A stretch of DNA of 33,988 bases from contig NZ_VJWX01000018.1 in the NCBI RefSeq assembly GCF_007713715.1, positions 1 through 33,988 on the forward strand. Reading direction: 5' to 3'. The stretch is from Amycolatopsis rhizosphaerae (GTDB lineage Bacteria; Actinomycetota; Actinomycetes; Mycobacteriales; Pseudonocardiaceae). Both the position numbers and the translations under genes were made by a program. Below the pieces are notes generated by a model. The model ran no database searches. It saw nothing but the letters and a program-made list of their open reading frames with translations, and had not been told where the DNA came from. Shown here one piece after another: positions 15,247 to 22,306 of this stretch. The number at the start of each line of letters is the position of its first letter. The first letter of the stretch is position 1.

Positions 15247-16317
15247 ATGAAGGACTTGACCATTCGCTTGGACGCGCTGGATCCCCAGGCCGGTGCGGCG
15301 CTGCGCGTCATCTCCTACTTCGACGACCTCCTCTCCCACAACGCCGGAGTTCAAGCGATCGTCAGGGGCGCCGCCGTGCTCGGCGCCACCGCCGCCACAC
15401 TGGTCGACAACGACCGGGGCGTGCGCGTCAGGATCGACCGCGCGGGACGCAGCGGCAGTCCGGCGGACCGCTCCCCCGACCCCGCTTGGCCGAGCGCGCC
15501 CGTGGGACCGGGGAACGCCGTGCTCTGGCTGGAGCGATCCGGCCCCAAGCATCCCGTCGACGACATGATCGTCGAACGGGCGGCTTCCGCGGCCACCACC
15601 GTCCTGGAGCGCACGTACGGCCGCGGGTCGAGCCGTGGTCGGGAAGCCGCCTCGCTCGAGGTTCTCCTCGACCCGGCGGCCCCGGCCTCAGCCAGGGCGA
15701 CGGCCGCGCGACGGCTCGGGCTTGACAAGTACGCGCGGGTCCGGGCCGTTGCGCTACCCGGCGGCGCGGCGCGGGTCCTGCCCGCCTCCGGCACTCCCCC
15801 AACGGGATCCGGCCAGGCGATACCCGAAGGCACCCGCGCCGGAATCGGTCCGGCCGTCCCGGTCACCGAACTACCCGTTTCCTGGGAAACCGCCCGGCTC
15901 GCACTGCGCCTGACCGCGCGAGGAACTCCCGCCGACCCTGGCCCCCGCATCGTTCACGCCGACGACAGCGGTGGGCTCCTGGTGCTCGCACGCACCGTCG
16001 GCCCGGACACGCCCAAAATCGCCGATGTGGAGGCCATCGAAACGGCCGGTCGAGCGGCGCCGTGGATGCTCCTGACCCTCGACACGATCGCCGCCACCTC
16101 CAGCTTGCGAGCCGCCGCCACGGCACTGCACGTGCACCACTCCACGTTGCAGGAGCGTGTCGTGCAGGCCGAGCACCTTCTCGGCTGGCCACTCGGCGAC
16201 CCCGCCGGCCGCTTCCGCCTCCACCTCGCCCTCGCGCTGCGCCGGCTCCACCGCGCCCAGCCCGACCCTACCGACGACGACCGCATCGTTCCGGGCGGCT
16301 ACCGGCCCCCCGCGTGA
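15247..16317 (+). CDS. PucR-like helix-turn-helix regulator
   Basis: A 356-residue protein whose C-terminal 70 residues (about 270-340, including SLRAAATALHVHHSTLQERVVQAEHLLGWPLGDPAGRFRLHLALALRRL) match the PucR/CdaR-type helix-turn-helix. The LHVHHSTLQERV core resembles the usual LHVHRNTLRYRL. The region before it has no recognised sensor signature, apart from a GAF-like opening (AGVQAIVRGAAVLGATAATLVD). It probably regulates the adjacent esterase or the wider cluster in response to an aromatic or ester ligand. The start at 15247 is the best in frame, with only a modest GAGGTG ribosome site. It ends 12 bases before the converging IclR gene. Confidence 0.8.
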   Translation: MKDLTIRLDALDPQAGAALRVISYFDDLLSHNAGVQAIVRGAAVLGATAATLVDNDRGVRVRIDRAGRSGSPADRSPDPAWPSAPVGPGNAVLWLERSGPKHPVDDMIVERAASAATTVLERTYGRGSSRGREAASLEVLLDPAAPASARATAARRLGLDKYARVRAVALPGGAARVLPASGTPPTGSGQAIPEGTRAGIGPAVPVTELPVSWETARLALRLTARGTPADPGPRIVHADDSGGLLVLARTVGPDTPKIADVEAIETAGRAAPWMLLTLDTIAATSSLRAAATALHVHHSTLQERVVQAEHLLGWPLGDPAGRFRLHLALALRRLHRAQPDPTDDDRIVPGGYRPPA

Positions 16318-16329
16318 TCGTGCTCCCGC

Positions 16330-17079
16330 TCAGTTGGCCCAGCGGGCGATGCCCAGTGCCGCGGCGCGTACCGCGGGGGCGAGCCGGTCGACGGCCGCCC
16401 GGGAATGTGCCACGATGCCGAGCGCGGCGCGCACGCCACCGTCCAGGCCGACGATCGGAGCGGCCACGGACACCGCCCCCAAGGTCATCTCCTCATAGGA
16501 ATAGGCCACGCCGGACTTGCGGACCTCGGCCAGCGCGGCCGCCAGCCGGCCGGGCTGGGTGATCGTGTGCGGGGTCATCGGAGTCAGTCCGGAGTCGGCG
16601 ACGGCACCGAGCAACTCCTTCCCGGAGAAGGCCAGGAGCGCCTTCCCGACCCCGGTCGCGTGCAGGGGAAGGCGGCCACCGATGTGGGTCAGCGTCGGCA
16701 CGGCCTTGGTGCTGGAGATCTTTTCGATGCACAGCGCCTGAGTGCCCTCCAGCACCGTCAGCTGGATGTTCTCCTGGGTCGCCTGGAACAGATCGTGCAT
16801 ATAGGGCAGGGCCGCTTCGCGCAGCCCACGCTGCCGCGGGGCGAGGGAGCCGATGGTCCACAGCCGCATCCCGATGCGGTAGCGGCCGTCGTCGAGCCGT
16901 TCCAGGCCGCCCCAGCTCCGGAGTTCGTTGATCAGCCGGCGTGCCGTCGAAACGGGGAGGCCGCTGCGCGCGGCCACCTCGGTGAGCGACAGCGCGGGAT
17001 GAGCGACGTCGAAGCAGTCGAGCACGGTGAGCAACCGCCGCGAGACGGACTCTCCGGGCGTGTTCGTTCGGCCTGCCAC
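16330..17079 (-). CDS. IclR-family regulator, probable module B repressor
   Basis: A 249-residue IclR-type regulator. The winged helix (about 10-72) includes LSLTEVAARSGLPVSTARRLINELRSWGGLERLDDGRYRIG. The effector domain (about 80-245) includes VPTLTHIGGRLPLHATGVGKALLAF. It begins with GTG at 17079, only six bases after a TAGATT -10, so its mRNA is probably leaderless; no ribosome site exists. The perfect inverted repeat ATTGCCAC-TGG-GTGGCAAT overlaps its -35 and spacer, implying autoregulation and control of the divergent operon. It is transcribed away from the polyol-type permease operon and is the natural regulator of module B. IclR homologues control gamma-resorcylate/resorcinol degradation in Rhodococcus. 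Confidence 0.92.
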   Translation of the reverse strand: MAGRTNTPGESVSRRLLTVLDCFDVAHPALSLTEVAARSGLPVSTARRLINELRSWGGLERLDDGRYRIGMRLWTIGSLAPRQRGLREAALPYMHDLFQATQENIQLTVLEGTQALCIEKISSTKAVPTLTHIGGRLPLHATGVGKALLAFSGKELLGAVADSGLTPMTPHTITQPGRLAAALAEVRKSGVAYSYEEMTLGAVSVAAPIVGLDGGVRAALGIVAHSRAAVDRLAPAVRAAALGIARWAN

Positions 17080-17085
17080 ACCGCG

Positions 17086-17116
17086 AATCTAGCGGTGATT
17101 GCCACTGGGTGGCAAT
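17086..17116 (-). promoter_or_regulatory. IclR operator and leaderless promoter
   Basis: Inverted repeat ATTGCCACTGGGTGGCAAT (17098-17116; 8-bp perfect arms, 3-base centre). On the minus strand, its TTGCCA forms a -35, with an 18-base spacer to the -10 TAGATT (17091 to 17086) and six bases to the GTG start at 17079. The operator therefore covers the -35. Confidence 0.65.
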
Positions 17117-17197
17117 GAACTCTGGCGCCCGCCTGCGGTAGGACGGCAGCATCGGTGGGTCACTGCAAGAGCGTCGCAGAACAAGGAGGTTCTGAGG

Positions 17198-17257
17198 ATG
17201 GTCACAAGCGTCGAAACGGCCCGCGACCGCGTTGCCACTGGGTGGGTAAACCGATGA
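17198..17257 (+). CDS. 19-codon leader ORF, coupled to permease start
   Basis: ATG at 17198 follows AAGGAGG (17183-17189) by eight bases, the best ribosome site in this intergenic region. It encodes MVTSVETARDRVATGWVNR and stops at TGA 17255-17257, overlapping the permease ATG at 17254 as ATGA. The permease itself has no good ribosome site, so translation probably reaches it by coupling. The operator-like TTGCCACTGGGTGG lies within codons 12-16. The peptide resembles no family I recognise. It may be a leader peptide, or the vestige of a gene once fused to or deleted before the permease. Confidence 0.55.
   Translation: MVTSVETARDRVATGWVNR
17232..17245 (+). promoter_or_regulatory. Second IclR-site copy inside leader ORF
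   Basis: TTGCCACTGGGTGG is identical to bases 17099-17112 of the main operator, 133 bases away. The right arm is degenerate (GTGGGTAA rather than GTGGCAAT). It could serve as a downstream roadblock or looping site. Confidence 0.4.
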
Positions 17258-18510
17258 CCAGGTTCTGGACGCGCCAGGGCATCGTCCCGAATCTCCGCTG
17301 GGGATTCGTGGCGCTCACCTTGTTCATGATCGGCGACGGGATCGAATCCGGCTTCCTGTCCCCCTACCTCGCCGAGCACGGTTTCGGCTCGGGGCGGACA
17401 TCCCTGTTGTGGGGCGTCTACGGGTTCGTCGTGGCCGTCGCCGCCTGGCTCTCGGGCGCACTCGCGGAGGCGCTGGGCCCCCGGCGGGTGATGCTCGCGG
17501 GTTTCGCGATCTGGGTCGTGTTCGAGGTCGTGTTCCTGATCGCGCTCGCGCGGGCCGACTTCGCGTTCATGCTGGTCAGCTTCGGCATCCGCGGCCTGGG
17601 CTATCCGCTGTTCTCCTACGGCTTCCTCGTCTGGGTGGCCATGGACACGCCGGAATCGGTGATGGGCAAGGCCGTCGGCTGGTACTGGTTCTTCTTCGTG
17701 CTCGGCCTGGGCGTGATCAGCTCCTACTATGCGGGCGCGGTCATCCCGCTGATCGGCGAGTTCGCCACCCTCGCCTCCTCGCTGGTCTTCATCGGCATCG
17801 GCGGGATCATGCTGGCGTTCCTGGTCAAGGCGCGTGAGCGGAAACCGGCCGGCCTCGCGAAGAGCATGCGCTCGATTCTCGGTGCGTTCACGATCGTCGC
17901 CGAACGGCCGAAGGTGGGGATCGGCGGGATCGTCCGGGTGATCAACACCCTGGGCTTCTACGCGTTCGTCGTGTTCCTGAGCACCTTCATGGTCCAGGAC
18001 GTCGGACTGTCCACGCCGCAATGGCAGACGGTGTGGGGGACGTTGACCTTGACCAACATCCTCGCCAACATCATGTTCGGGTACGTCGCCGACAGGATCG
18101 GCCGGGTCCGGACCGTGGCGTGGTTCGGCGGATTCCTGTGCGCGATCAGCGTTCCCGCCTTCTACTACGTGCCGGAACTGTTCGGCCCGAACTTCTGGGC
18201 CATTCTCGTGGTCGGCGTCGTGTACGGCGCCGCGCTGTCCGGTTTCGTGCCGCTGTCCGCGATCATGCCGTCGCTCGCGCCGCACCGCGTCGGCAGCGCC
18301 ATCGCCGTCCTCAACCTCGGCGCGGGGGTGAGCCAGTTCCTGGGACCCGTGGTCGCCGGGCTCGTTTCGCCCCTCGGTGTCGAAGGAACACTGTGGACCA
18401 TCGCCGGTATCTACTTCGTCGGTATCGCACTCACCTATGCCCTGCGTGACCGGGGTGCAACCGTGGGCGAAGTGTCCACAGTAGACCATCTGGCGGAAAG
18501 GACAGCGTGA
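17254..18510 (+). CDS. MFS permease, polyol (RbtT/DalT/CsbX) type
   Basis: A 418-residue, 12-helix major facilitator. WGFVALTLFMIGDGIESGFLSPYL, SFGIRGLGYPLFSYGFLVW, GGIVRVINTLGFYAFVVFLSTFM and the tail GAGVSQFLGPVVAGLV follow the pattern of ribitol and arabinitol permeases (RbtT, DalT) and CsbX, rather than aromatic-acid carriers. It most likely imports a polyhydroxylated compound such as a polyol, cyclitol or similar across the cytoplasmic membrane. The ATG at 17254 overlaps the stop of a 19-codon leader ORF and lacks a ribosome site of its own. As first full gene of the IclR-linked operon, it is a strong hint about what module B takes up. The exact substrate is unknown. Confidence 0.85.
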   Translation: MTRFWTRQGIVPNLRWGFVALTLFMIGDGIESGFLSPYLAEHGFGSGRTSLLWGVYGFVVAVAAWLSGALAEALGPRRVMLAGFAIWVVFEVVFLIALARADFAFMLVSFGIRGLGYPLFSYGFLVWVAMDTPESVMGKAVGWYWFFFVLGLGVISSYYAGAVIPLIGEFATLASSLVFIGIGGIMLAFLVKARERKPAGLAKSMRSILGAFTIVAERPKVGIGGIVRVINTLGFYAFVVFLSTFMVQDVGLSTPQWQTVWGTLTLTNILANIMFGYVADRIGRVRTVAWFGGFLCAISVPAFYYVPELFGPNFWAILVVGVVYGAALSGFVPLSAIMPSLAPHRVGSAIAVLNLGAGVSQFLGPVVAGLVSPLGVEGTLWTIAGIYFVGIALTYALRDRGATVGEVSTVDHLAERTA

Positions 18511-19220
18511 TGACCACTCGTCCCACCATCGTTCTCGTGCACGGGATGTGGCACGGCGGCTGGGCCTGGGAGCGCGTCGCGAAGCTGCTCGAGGTGGACG
18601 GCTATCCCTGCGTGCGGGTCACGTTGCCCGGCAGGGACCGTGCTCCCGGCGACCCCACGTTCCGGGGCCACTGCGACCATCTCACCGAGGTCCTCGCCGG
18701 CGTTCCCGGTGACGTCGTGCTCGTCGGGCACTCCTATGCCGGAGCCCTGCTGACCGAGGTCGGCGCCGCGGCCAACGTGCGCGCCCTGGTCTACGTCAGC
18801 GCGTTCTGCCTCGAACCCGGCGAGTCGGTCGCGTCCGTCAACGACGCCAAGGCGGGGTCGCAGGCGGGCAAGGACGACATCCGGCAGGTCGGTGACTTCC
18901 TTGTCATCGATCCGGAAACCGCGCGGCACGCCTTCTACCACGACTGCACTCCGGCCGATGCGGCCAGTGCGGCCGCGCGGCTCACGCCCGAGCACGCGAA
19001 CGCGCGGGCCGCGGTGGTCTCGGCGGCGGCCTGGCGGAGTGTCCCGTCGCATTTCGTCGTCTGCACCCTCGACCGGGCCTGCACACCCGAAGTCCAGCGC
19101 ATGATGGCGGCCCGGGTGGGTTCGTCGAGCGAACTCGAGTCGAGCCATTCCCCGATGCTGTCGATGCCGGAATCCGTGGCGCGGACGATCGCCGGGTTCG
19201 CGACGGAGCACGCGGCATGA
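18510..19220 (+). CDS. Alpha/beta hydrolase (methylesterase-like)
   Basis: A 236-residue alpha/beta hydrolase resembling the plant methylesterase/EstC group. HGMWHGGWAW at 11-20 holds the oxyanion region, GHSYAG gives nucleophile Ser75, CTLDRACTP supplies the acid, and SSHSPMLSMPE the histidine. Two start codons are possible: GTG 18507 overlapping the permease stop, or ATG 18510 with AAAGGA upstream. Its end overlaps the SDR gene by four bases. In the operon it follows a permease and precedes an SDR, so it may remove an ester or acyl group from the imported compound before oxidation. The same fold also performs C-C bond hydrolysis and dehydration. Confidence 0.88.
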   Translation: MTTRPTIVLVHGMWHGGWAWERVAKLLEVDGYPCVRVTLPGRDRAPGDPTFRGHCDHLTEVLAGVPGDVVLVGHSYAGALLTEVGAAANVRALVYVSAFCLEPGESVASVNDAKAGSQAGKDDIRQVGDFLVIDPETARHAFYHDCTPADAASAAARLTPEHANARAAVVSAAAWRSVPSHFVVCTLDRACTPEVQRMMAARVGSSSELESSHSPMLSMPESVARTIAGFATEHAA

Positions 19221-19963
19221 GCGCCCCCGTCGCGATCGTGACCGGCGGCGCCGGCGGGATGGGCATGGCCATCGCCACCGTCCTGCTCGGCGACGGCTTC
19301 CGGGTGGCCTTGTTCGACCGCCACGGCGCGAAGGAAGCCGCCGGGCAGCTCAGTGGCGACGTCCTGGGGGTGGCGGCCGACGTCACGGACGAAGACCAGG
19401 TCCGGGCCGCGATCGAGCAGGTGAGCAGGACGTGGGGCCGGGTCGACGCGCTGGTCAACAACGCCGGTATCGAACCGGCGCACTCGCTGGAGAGCCTGGA
19501 GCCGGACACGTGGCAGGCGACTCTCGAAGTCAACCTGACCGGGCCCGCGCTGATGATCAAGCACTGCATTCCGCTGTGGCGCGGGCAAGGTGGCGGCCGC
19601 GTGGTTTCCCTCGGTTCCCGGGTATGGCTCGGCGGCGGCTGGACGCCCGCATACTCCGCTTCGAAGGCGGGGCTCGTCGGCCTGACCCGGGTGGCGTGCC
19701 GGGAGCTCGGCCCGCTCGGGGTCACCGTCAACGTCGTCGCGCCGAGCTTCGTGCACACCCCGTTCAACGCGCAGAAGGCCGACCCCGAATTCCTCGAGGA
19801 CTACGCCGGCCGGTTCGCCGAAGCCTCACCGCTGGGCAGGCTGGTGGAACCGGTCGACGTCGCCTACGCCGTGGCGTTCCTCGTATCCGACCGCGCCCGG
19901 AACATCACCGGCGAGGTAATCCACGTCGCCGCCGGATCACAACTGGCGCCGGCAATTCGATGA
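19217..19963 (+). CDS. Short-chain dehydrogenase/reductase
   Basis: A 248-residue classical SDR. The cofactor motif is TGGAGGMG at 9-16, NNAG follows near residue 80, and the catalytic Ser-Tyr-Lys set lies in SLGSRVWLGGGWTPAYSASKAG. The acidic residue in FDRHG after the second strand suggests NAD(H) preference. It is likely to oxidise a secondary alcohol or reduce the matching ketone in the cytoplasm. It overlaps the upstream hydrolase and is coupled to the downstream NTF2-like gene. With the following TIM-barrel and NTF2-like genes, a dehydrogenation followed by dehydrations is a plausible sequence, which is inference. Confidence 0.92.
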   Translation: MSAPVAIVTGGAGGMGMAIATVLLGDGFRVALFDRHGAKEAAGQLSGDVLGVAADVTDEDQVRAAIEQVSRTWGRVDALVNNAGIEPAHSLESLEPDTWQATLEVNLTGPALMIKHCIPLWRGQGGGRVVSLGSRVWLGGGWTPAYSASKAGLVGLTRVACRELGPLGVTVNVVAPSFVHTPFNAQKADPEFLEDYAGRFAEASPLGRLVEPVDVAYAVAFLVSDRARNITGEVIHVAAGSQLAPAIR

Positions 19964-19977
19964 AGGAGATTCCGAAC

Positions 19978-20595
19978 GTGCCGACAGGCTTCGAAGACAG
20001 GCTGGCACTCCGCGAACTGGTCGAAAACTGGGCCGTCTGGCGCGATGCCGGGGACTGGGACCGCTTCGCCACCGTGTGGCATCCGACCGACGGGTGGATG
20101 ACCGCGACCTGGTTCCAGGGGCCGGCGACGGAGTTCATCGCGGTCAGCCGCGAGGGCTTCGACCGTGGCGTGAGCATCCTGCACTTCCTGGGCGGGCACA
20201 GCGTGGACGTCCATGGCGACCGGGCCATCGCCCAGACGAAGATGACCATCAACCAGCGCGCGAACGTCGACGGGGTCGAGGTCGATGTGGTCTGCACCGG
20301 GCGCTTCTACGACTTCTGCGGCCGGTACGACGGTGAGTGGAAGATCGTGCGCAGGCAGCCGATCTACGAGAAGGACCGGCTGGACGTCGTCGACCCGGCG
20401 GCGCGGCTGGAACTCGACCCCGAACTGCTGAACCGGTTCCCCGCAGGTTACCGCCACCTGGCCTACCTGCAGACCAAGGCCGGATTCACGGTCAAGGCCG
20501 GACTGCCAGGACTGACCGGCAGGGCGGTGCGACGCCTTTACGACGAGGGCGCGAAATGGTTGGCGGGCTCGGCCTCCGCGGGCGACACCGAATGA
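19978..20595 (+). CDS. NTF2/SnoaL_4-like protein, possible dehydratase
   Basis: A 205-residue protein opening with FEDRLALRELVENWAVWRDAGDWDRFATVWHPTDGWMTATWFQG. This is the helix-plus-tryptophan-rich pattern of NTF2-like proteins related to SnoaL, scytalone dehydratase and the small subunits of ring-hydroxylating dioxygenases. A histidine pair in LHFLGGHSVDV sits where a catalytic His could be. About 60 extra C-terminal residues (from DVVDPAARLELDPELL) extend beyond the core. GTG 19978 follows AAGGAG by nine bases; ATG 19960, overlapping the SDR stop, is the alternative. It is joined by ATGA overlap to the TIM-barrel gene. Scytalone-dehydratase-like removal of water with aromatisation is an attractive but unproven role. 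Confidence 0.82.
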   Translation: MPTGFEDRLALRELVENWAVWRDAGDWDRFATVWHPTDGWMTATWFQGPATEFIAVSREGFDRGVSILHFLGGHSVDVHGDRAIAQTKMTINQRANVDGVEVDVVCTGRFYDFCGRYDGEWKIVRRQPIYEKDRLDVVDPAARLELDPELLNRFPAGYRHLAYLQTKAGFTVKAGLPGLTGRAVRRLYDEGAKWLAGSASAGDTE

Positions 20596-21434
20596 GCACC
20601 GAGATGACCACGAAAACCTTGAACTGCAGTGCGAACACGCTGCGCCTTGCCGACCTGCCCACCCGCGTGGCCGCGGCGGCCGGTGCCGGGTTCGCCGGGA
20701 TCGGCCTGCGGGTGACCGACTACCTCGACGCGAACATGGCCGACGGCGAGATCCGCGATCTGCTCGACCAGCACGGTCTGCGGGTGCTCGAAATGGAGCA
20801 CAACTGGGACTGGGCCCTTGGCGAAGATCCGGTCGAGAAGGCGATGTTCACCTTCGCCGACGAGATCGGGATCCGCCACCTCAACGTCCCGATGTTCGCC
20901 GAGCACCCGCCGGCGGATCTGGTCGAGCCGTTCGGCGCGCTGTGCGACCGCGCCGCCGCGCACGGCGTGCTGGTCGGCTTCGAGTTCCTGCCCTACAGCC
21001 ATGTTCGCACCATCGGCGAAGCCTGGGAGGTCGTCGCCGCGGCGGACCGGCCCAACGGCGGGATCACCGTCGACCTGTGGCACTGGTTCCGGTCCGGCGC
21101 CCAGCCCCAGGACCTCGCCGGCATTCCCGCGTCCGTGATCACCACGGTGCAACTGTGCGACGTGGCGCCCGAGCCCGGGCCCGATATGACCGAGGAGGCC
21201 CGCCACCGGCGGAAGCTTCCCGGGCAAGGCGCCGGAGACACCCTCACCGCCCTCAAAGCCCTGCGGGACAACGGGATGGTCGCACCAGTGTCGGTGGAGG
21301 TGTTCTCCGACGAACTCGACGCGCGGCCACCGGCGGAAGCCGCCCGGCTCGCCTTCGACACGGGCGTGAAGACCCTCGAACGCGCCGAGTTCCCCGCGCC
21401 CGCCTGGACGACGACCCGCGAGGAGGCCCGATGA
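20592..21434 (+). CDS. Xylose-isomerase-like TIM barrel (IolE / sugar isomerase-epimerase family)
   Basis: A 280-residue protein of the AP-endonuclease-2/xylose-isomerase-like barrel family. Expected metal ligands are Glu131 (VGFEFLPYS), Asp161 with His164 nearby (ITVDLWHWF), Asp190 or its neighbour (VQLCDVAPEP) and Glu236 (VSVEVFSDE). The RKLPGQGAGDT segment matches the R-LPGxG motif common in this family. Members include inosose dehydratase, 3-dehydroshikimate dehydratase and various isomerases, all acting through an enediolate on polyhydroxy ketones. It overlaps both the NTF2-like and dioxygenase genes by four bases. That position, directly before a hydroxyquinol dioxygenase, makes dehydration of a cyclic polyhydroxyketone toward a trihydroxybenzene a testable role. 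Confidence 0.85.
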   Translation: MSTEMTTKTLNCSANTLRLADLPTRVAAAAGAGFAGIGLRVTDYLDANMADGEIRDLLDQHGLRVLEMEHNWDWALGEDPVEKAMFTFADEIGIRHLNVPMFAEHPPADLVEPFGALCDRAAAHGVLVGFEFLPYSHVRTIGEAWEVVAAADRPNGGITVDLWHWFRSGAQPQDLAGIPASVITTVQLCDVAPEPGPDMTEEARHRRKLPGQGAGDTLTALKALRDNGMVAPVSVEVFSDELDARPPAEAARLAFDTGVKTLERAEFPAPAWTTTREEAR

Positions 21435-22306
21435 CCAAGCAGTCCTTCTCGGCGGAAGGCTCGGCCGAGATCGTCGCCGAAAGCTTCACCAACACGCCGG
21501 ACCCACGGCTGAAGCAGGTCATGACGAGCCTCGTGACGCACCTGCACGCCTTCATCAAGGACATCGAGCCCACCGAAGCGGAATGGCAGCAGGCGATCGA
21601 CTTCCTCACCGCCACCGGGCACAGGTGCGACGACACCCGGCAGGAGTTCGTCCTGCTGTCCGACGTGCTCGGGGTGTCGATGCTGGTCGACGCGATCAAC
21701 AACCGGAAATCCGCGGAGGCTACCGACACCACCGTTCTCGGGCCGTTTCACCTGGTCGAATCCCCGCCGCGGGAGCTGGGTGCGGACATCTCGCTCGACC
21801 GGAACGGTGATCCGTGCGTGTTCGCCGGGCAGGTCCGCTCGTCCGACGGGACGCCGCTGGCCGGGGCCCGGGTCGACGTGTGGCAGGCCAACGGCGCCGG
21901 GTACTACGACGTGCAGCAACCCGGTGTGCAGCCCGAACGCAACCTCCGCGGGCTGTTCGTCACCGACGAGCACGGCCGGTTCCGGCTGCGGACCGTCGTG
22001 CCCCGCCATTACCCGATCCCGGACGACGGACCGGTCGGCCGGTTGCTGGACGCCACCCAACGGCATCCGAACCGTCCCGCGCACATCCACGTCATCGCCG
22101 AAGCGGGCGGGCATGCCCCGCTCACCACCCACGTCTTCGTCGAAGGCAGCCCGTATCTGGACTCCGACACGGTGTTCGGGGTGAAGGAATCGCTGATCCG
22201 GCCGGTCACGCTCGTCGACGATCCGGCACGCGCCGAGCACTACGGAACGGCCAACCCCTTCCGGCTCATCGAATTCGACATCGTCCTGGACCGGGTGCGA
22301 TCGTGA
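21431..22306 (+). CDS. Hydroxyquinol 1,2-dioxygenase (paralogue 2)
   Basis: A 291-residue intradiol dioxygenase. Iron ligands are predicted at Tyr159 (GYYDVQ), Tyr194 (PRHYPIPDDGP), His218 and His220 (RPAHIHVI). The N-terminal helical domain (PDPRLKQVMTSLVTHLHAF) and the DTRQEFVLLSDVLGVSMLVD segment are typical of hydroxyquinol rather than catechol dioxygenases. It opens 1,2,4-trihydroxybenzene to maleylacetate with O2. The next gene is a maleylacetate reductase starting within its stop codon, which strongly supports the substrate. It is clearly related to the module A enzyme at 7898-8803 but lacks that enzyme's extra loop before the TVLGPF segment. Confidence 0.95.
   Translation: MTKQSFSAEGSAEIVAESFTNTPDPRLKQVMTSLVTHLHAFIKDIEPTEAEWQQAIDFLTATGHRCDDTRQEFVLLSDVLGVSMLVDAINNRKSAEATDTTVLGPFHLVESPPRELGADISLDRNGDPCVFAGQVRSSDGTPLAGARVDVWQANGAGYYDVQQPGVQPERNLRGLFVTDEHGRFRLRTVVPRHYPIPDDGPVGRLLDATQRHPNRPAHIHVIAEAGGHAPLTTHVFVEGSPYLDSDTVFGVKESLIRPVTLVDDPARAEHYGTANPFRLIEFDIVLDRVRS

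Noticed and set aside
17089-18489. 466-codon minus-strand frame opposite the polyol-type permease
   Set aside because: Composition is dominated by Asp, Glu, His, Gln and Arg, the usual complement of a membrane-protein gene. No domain is recognisable.
20993-22240. 415-codon minus-strand frame opposite the TIM barrel and dioxygenase
   Set aside because: Antisense to two strongly supported genes in an overlapping operon; no motif.
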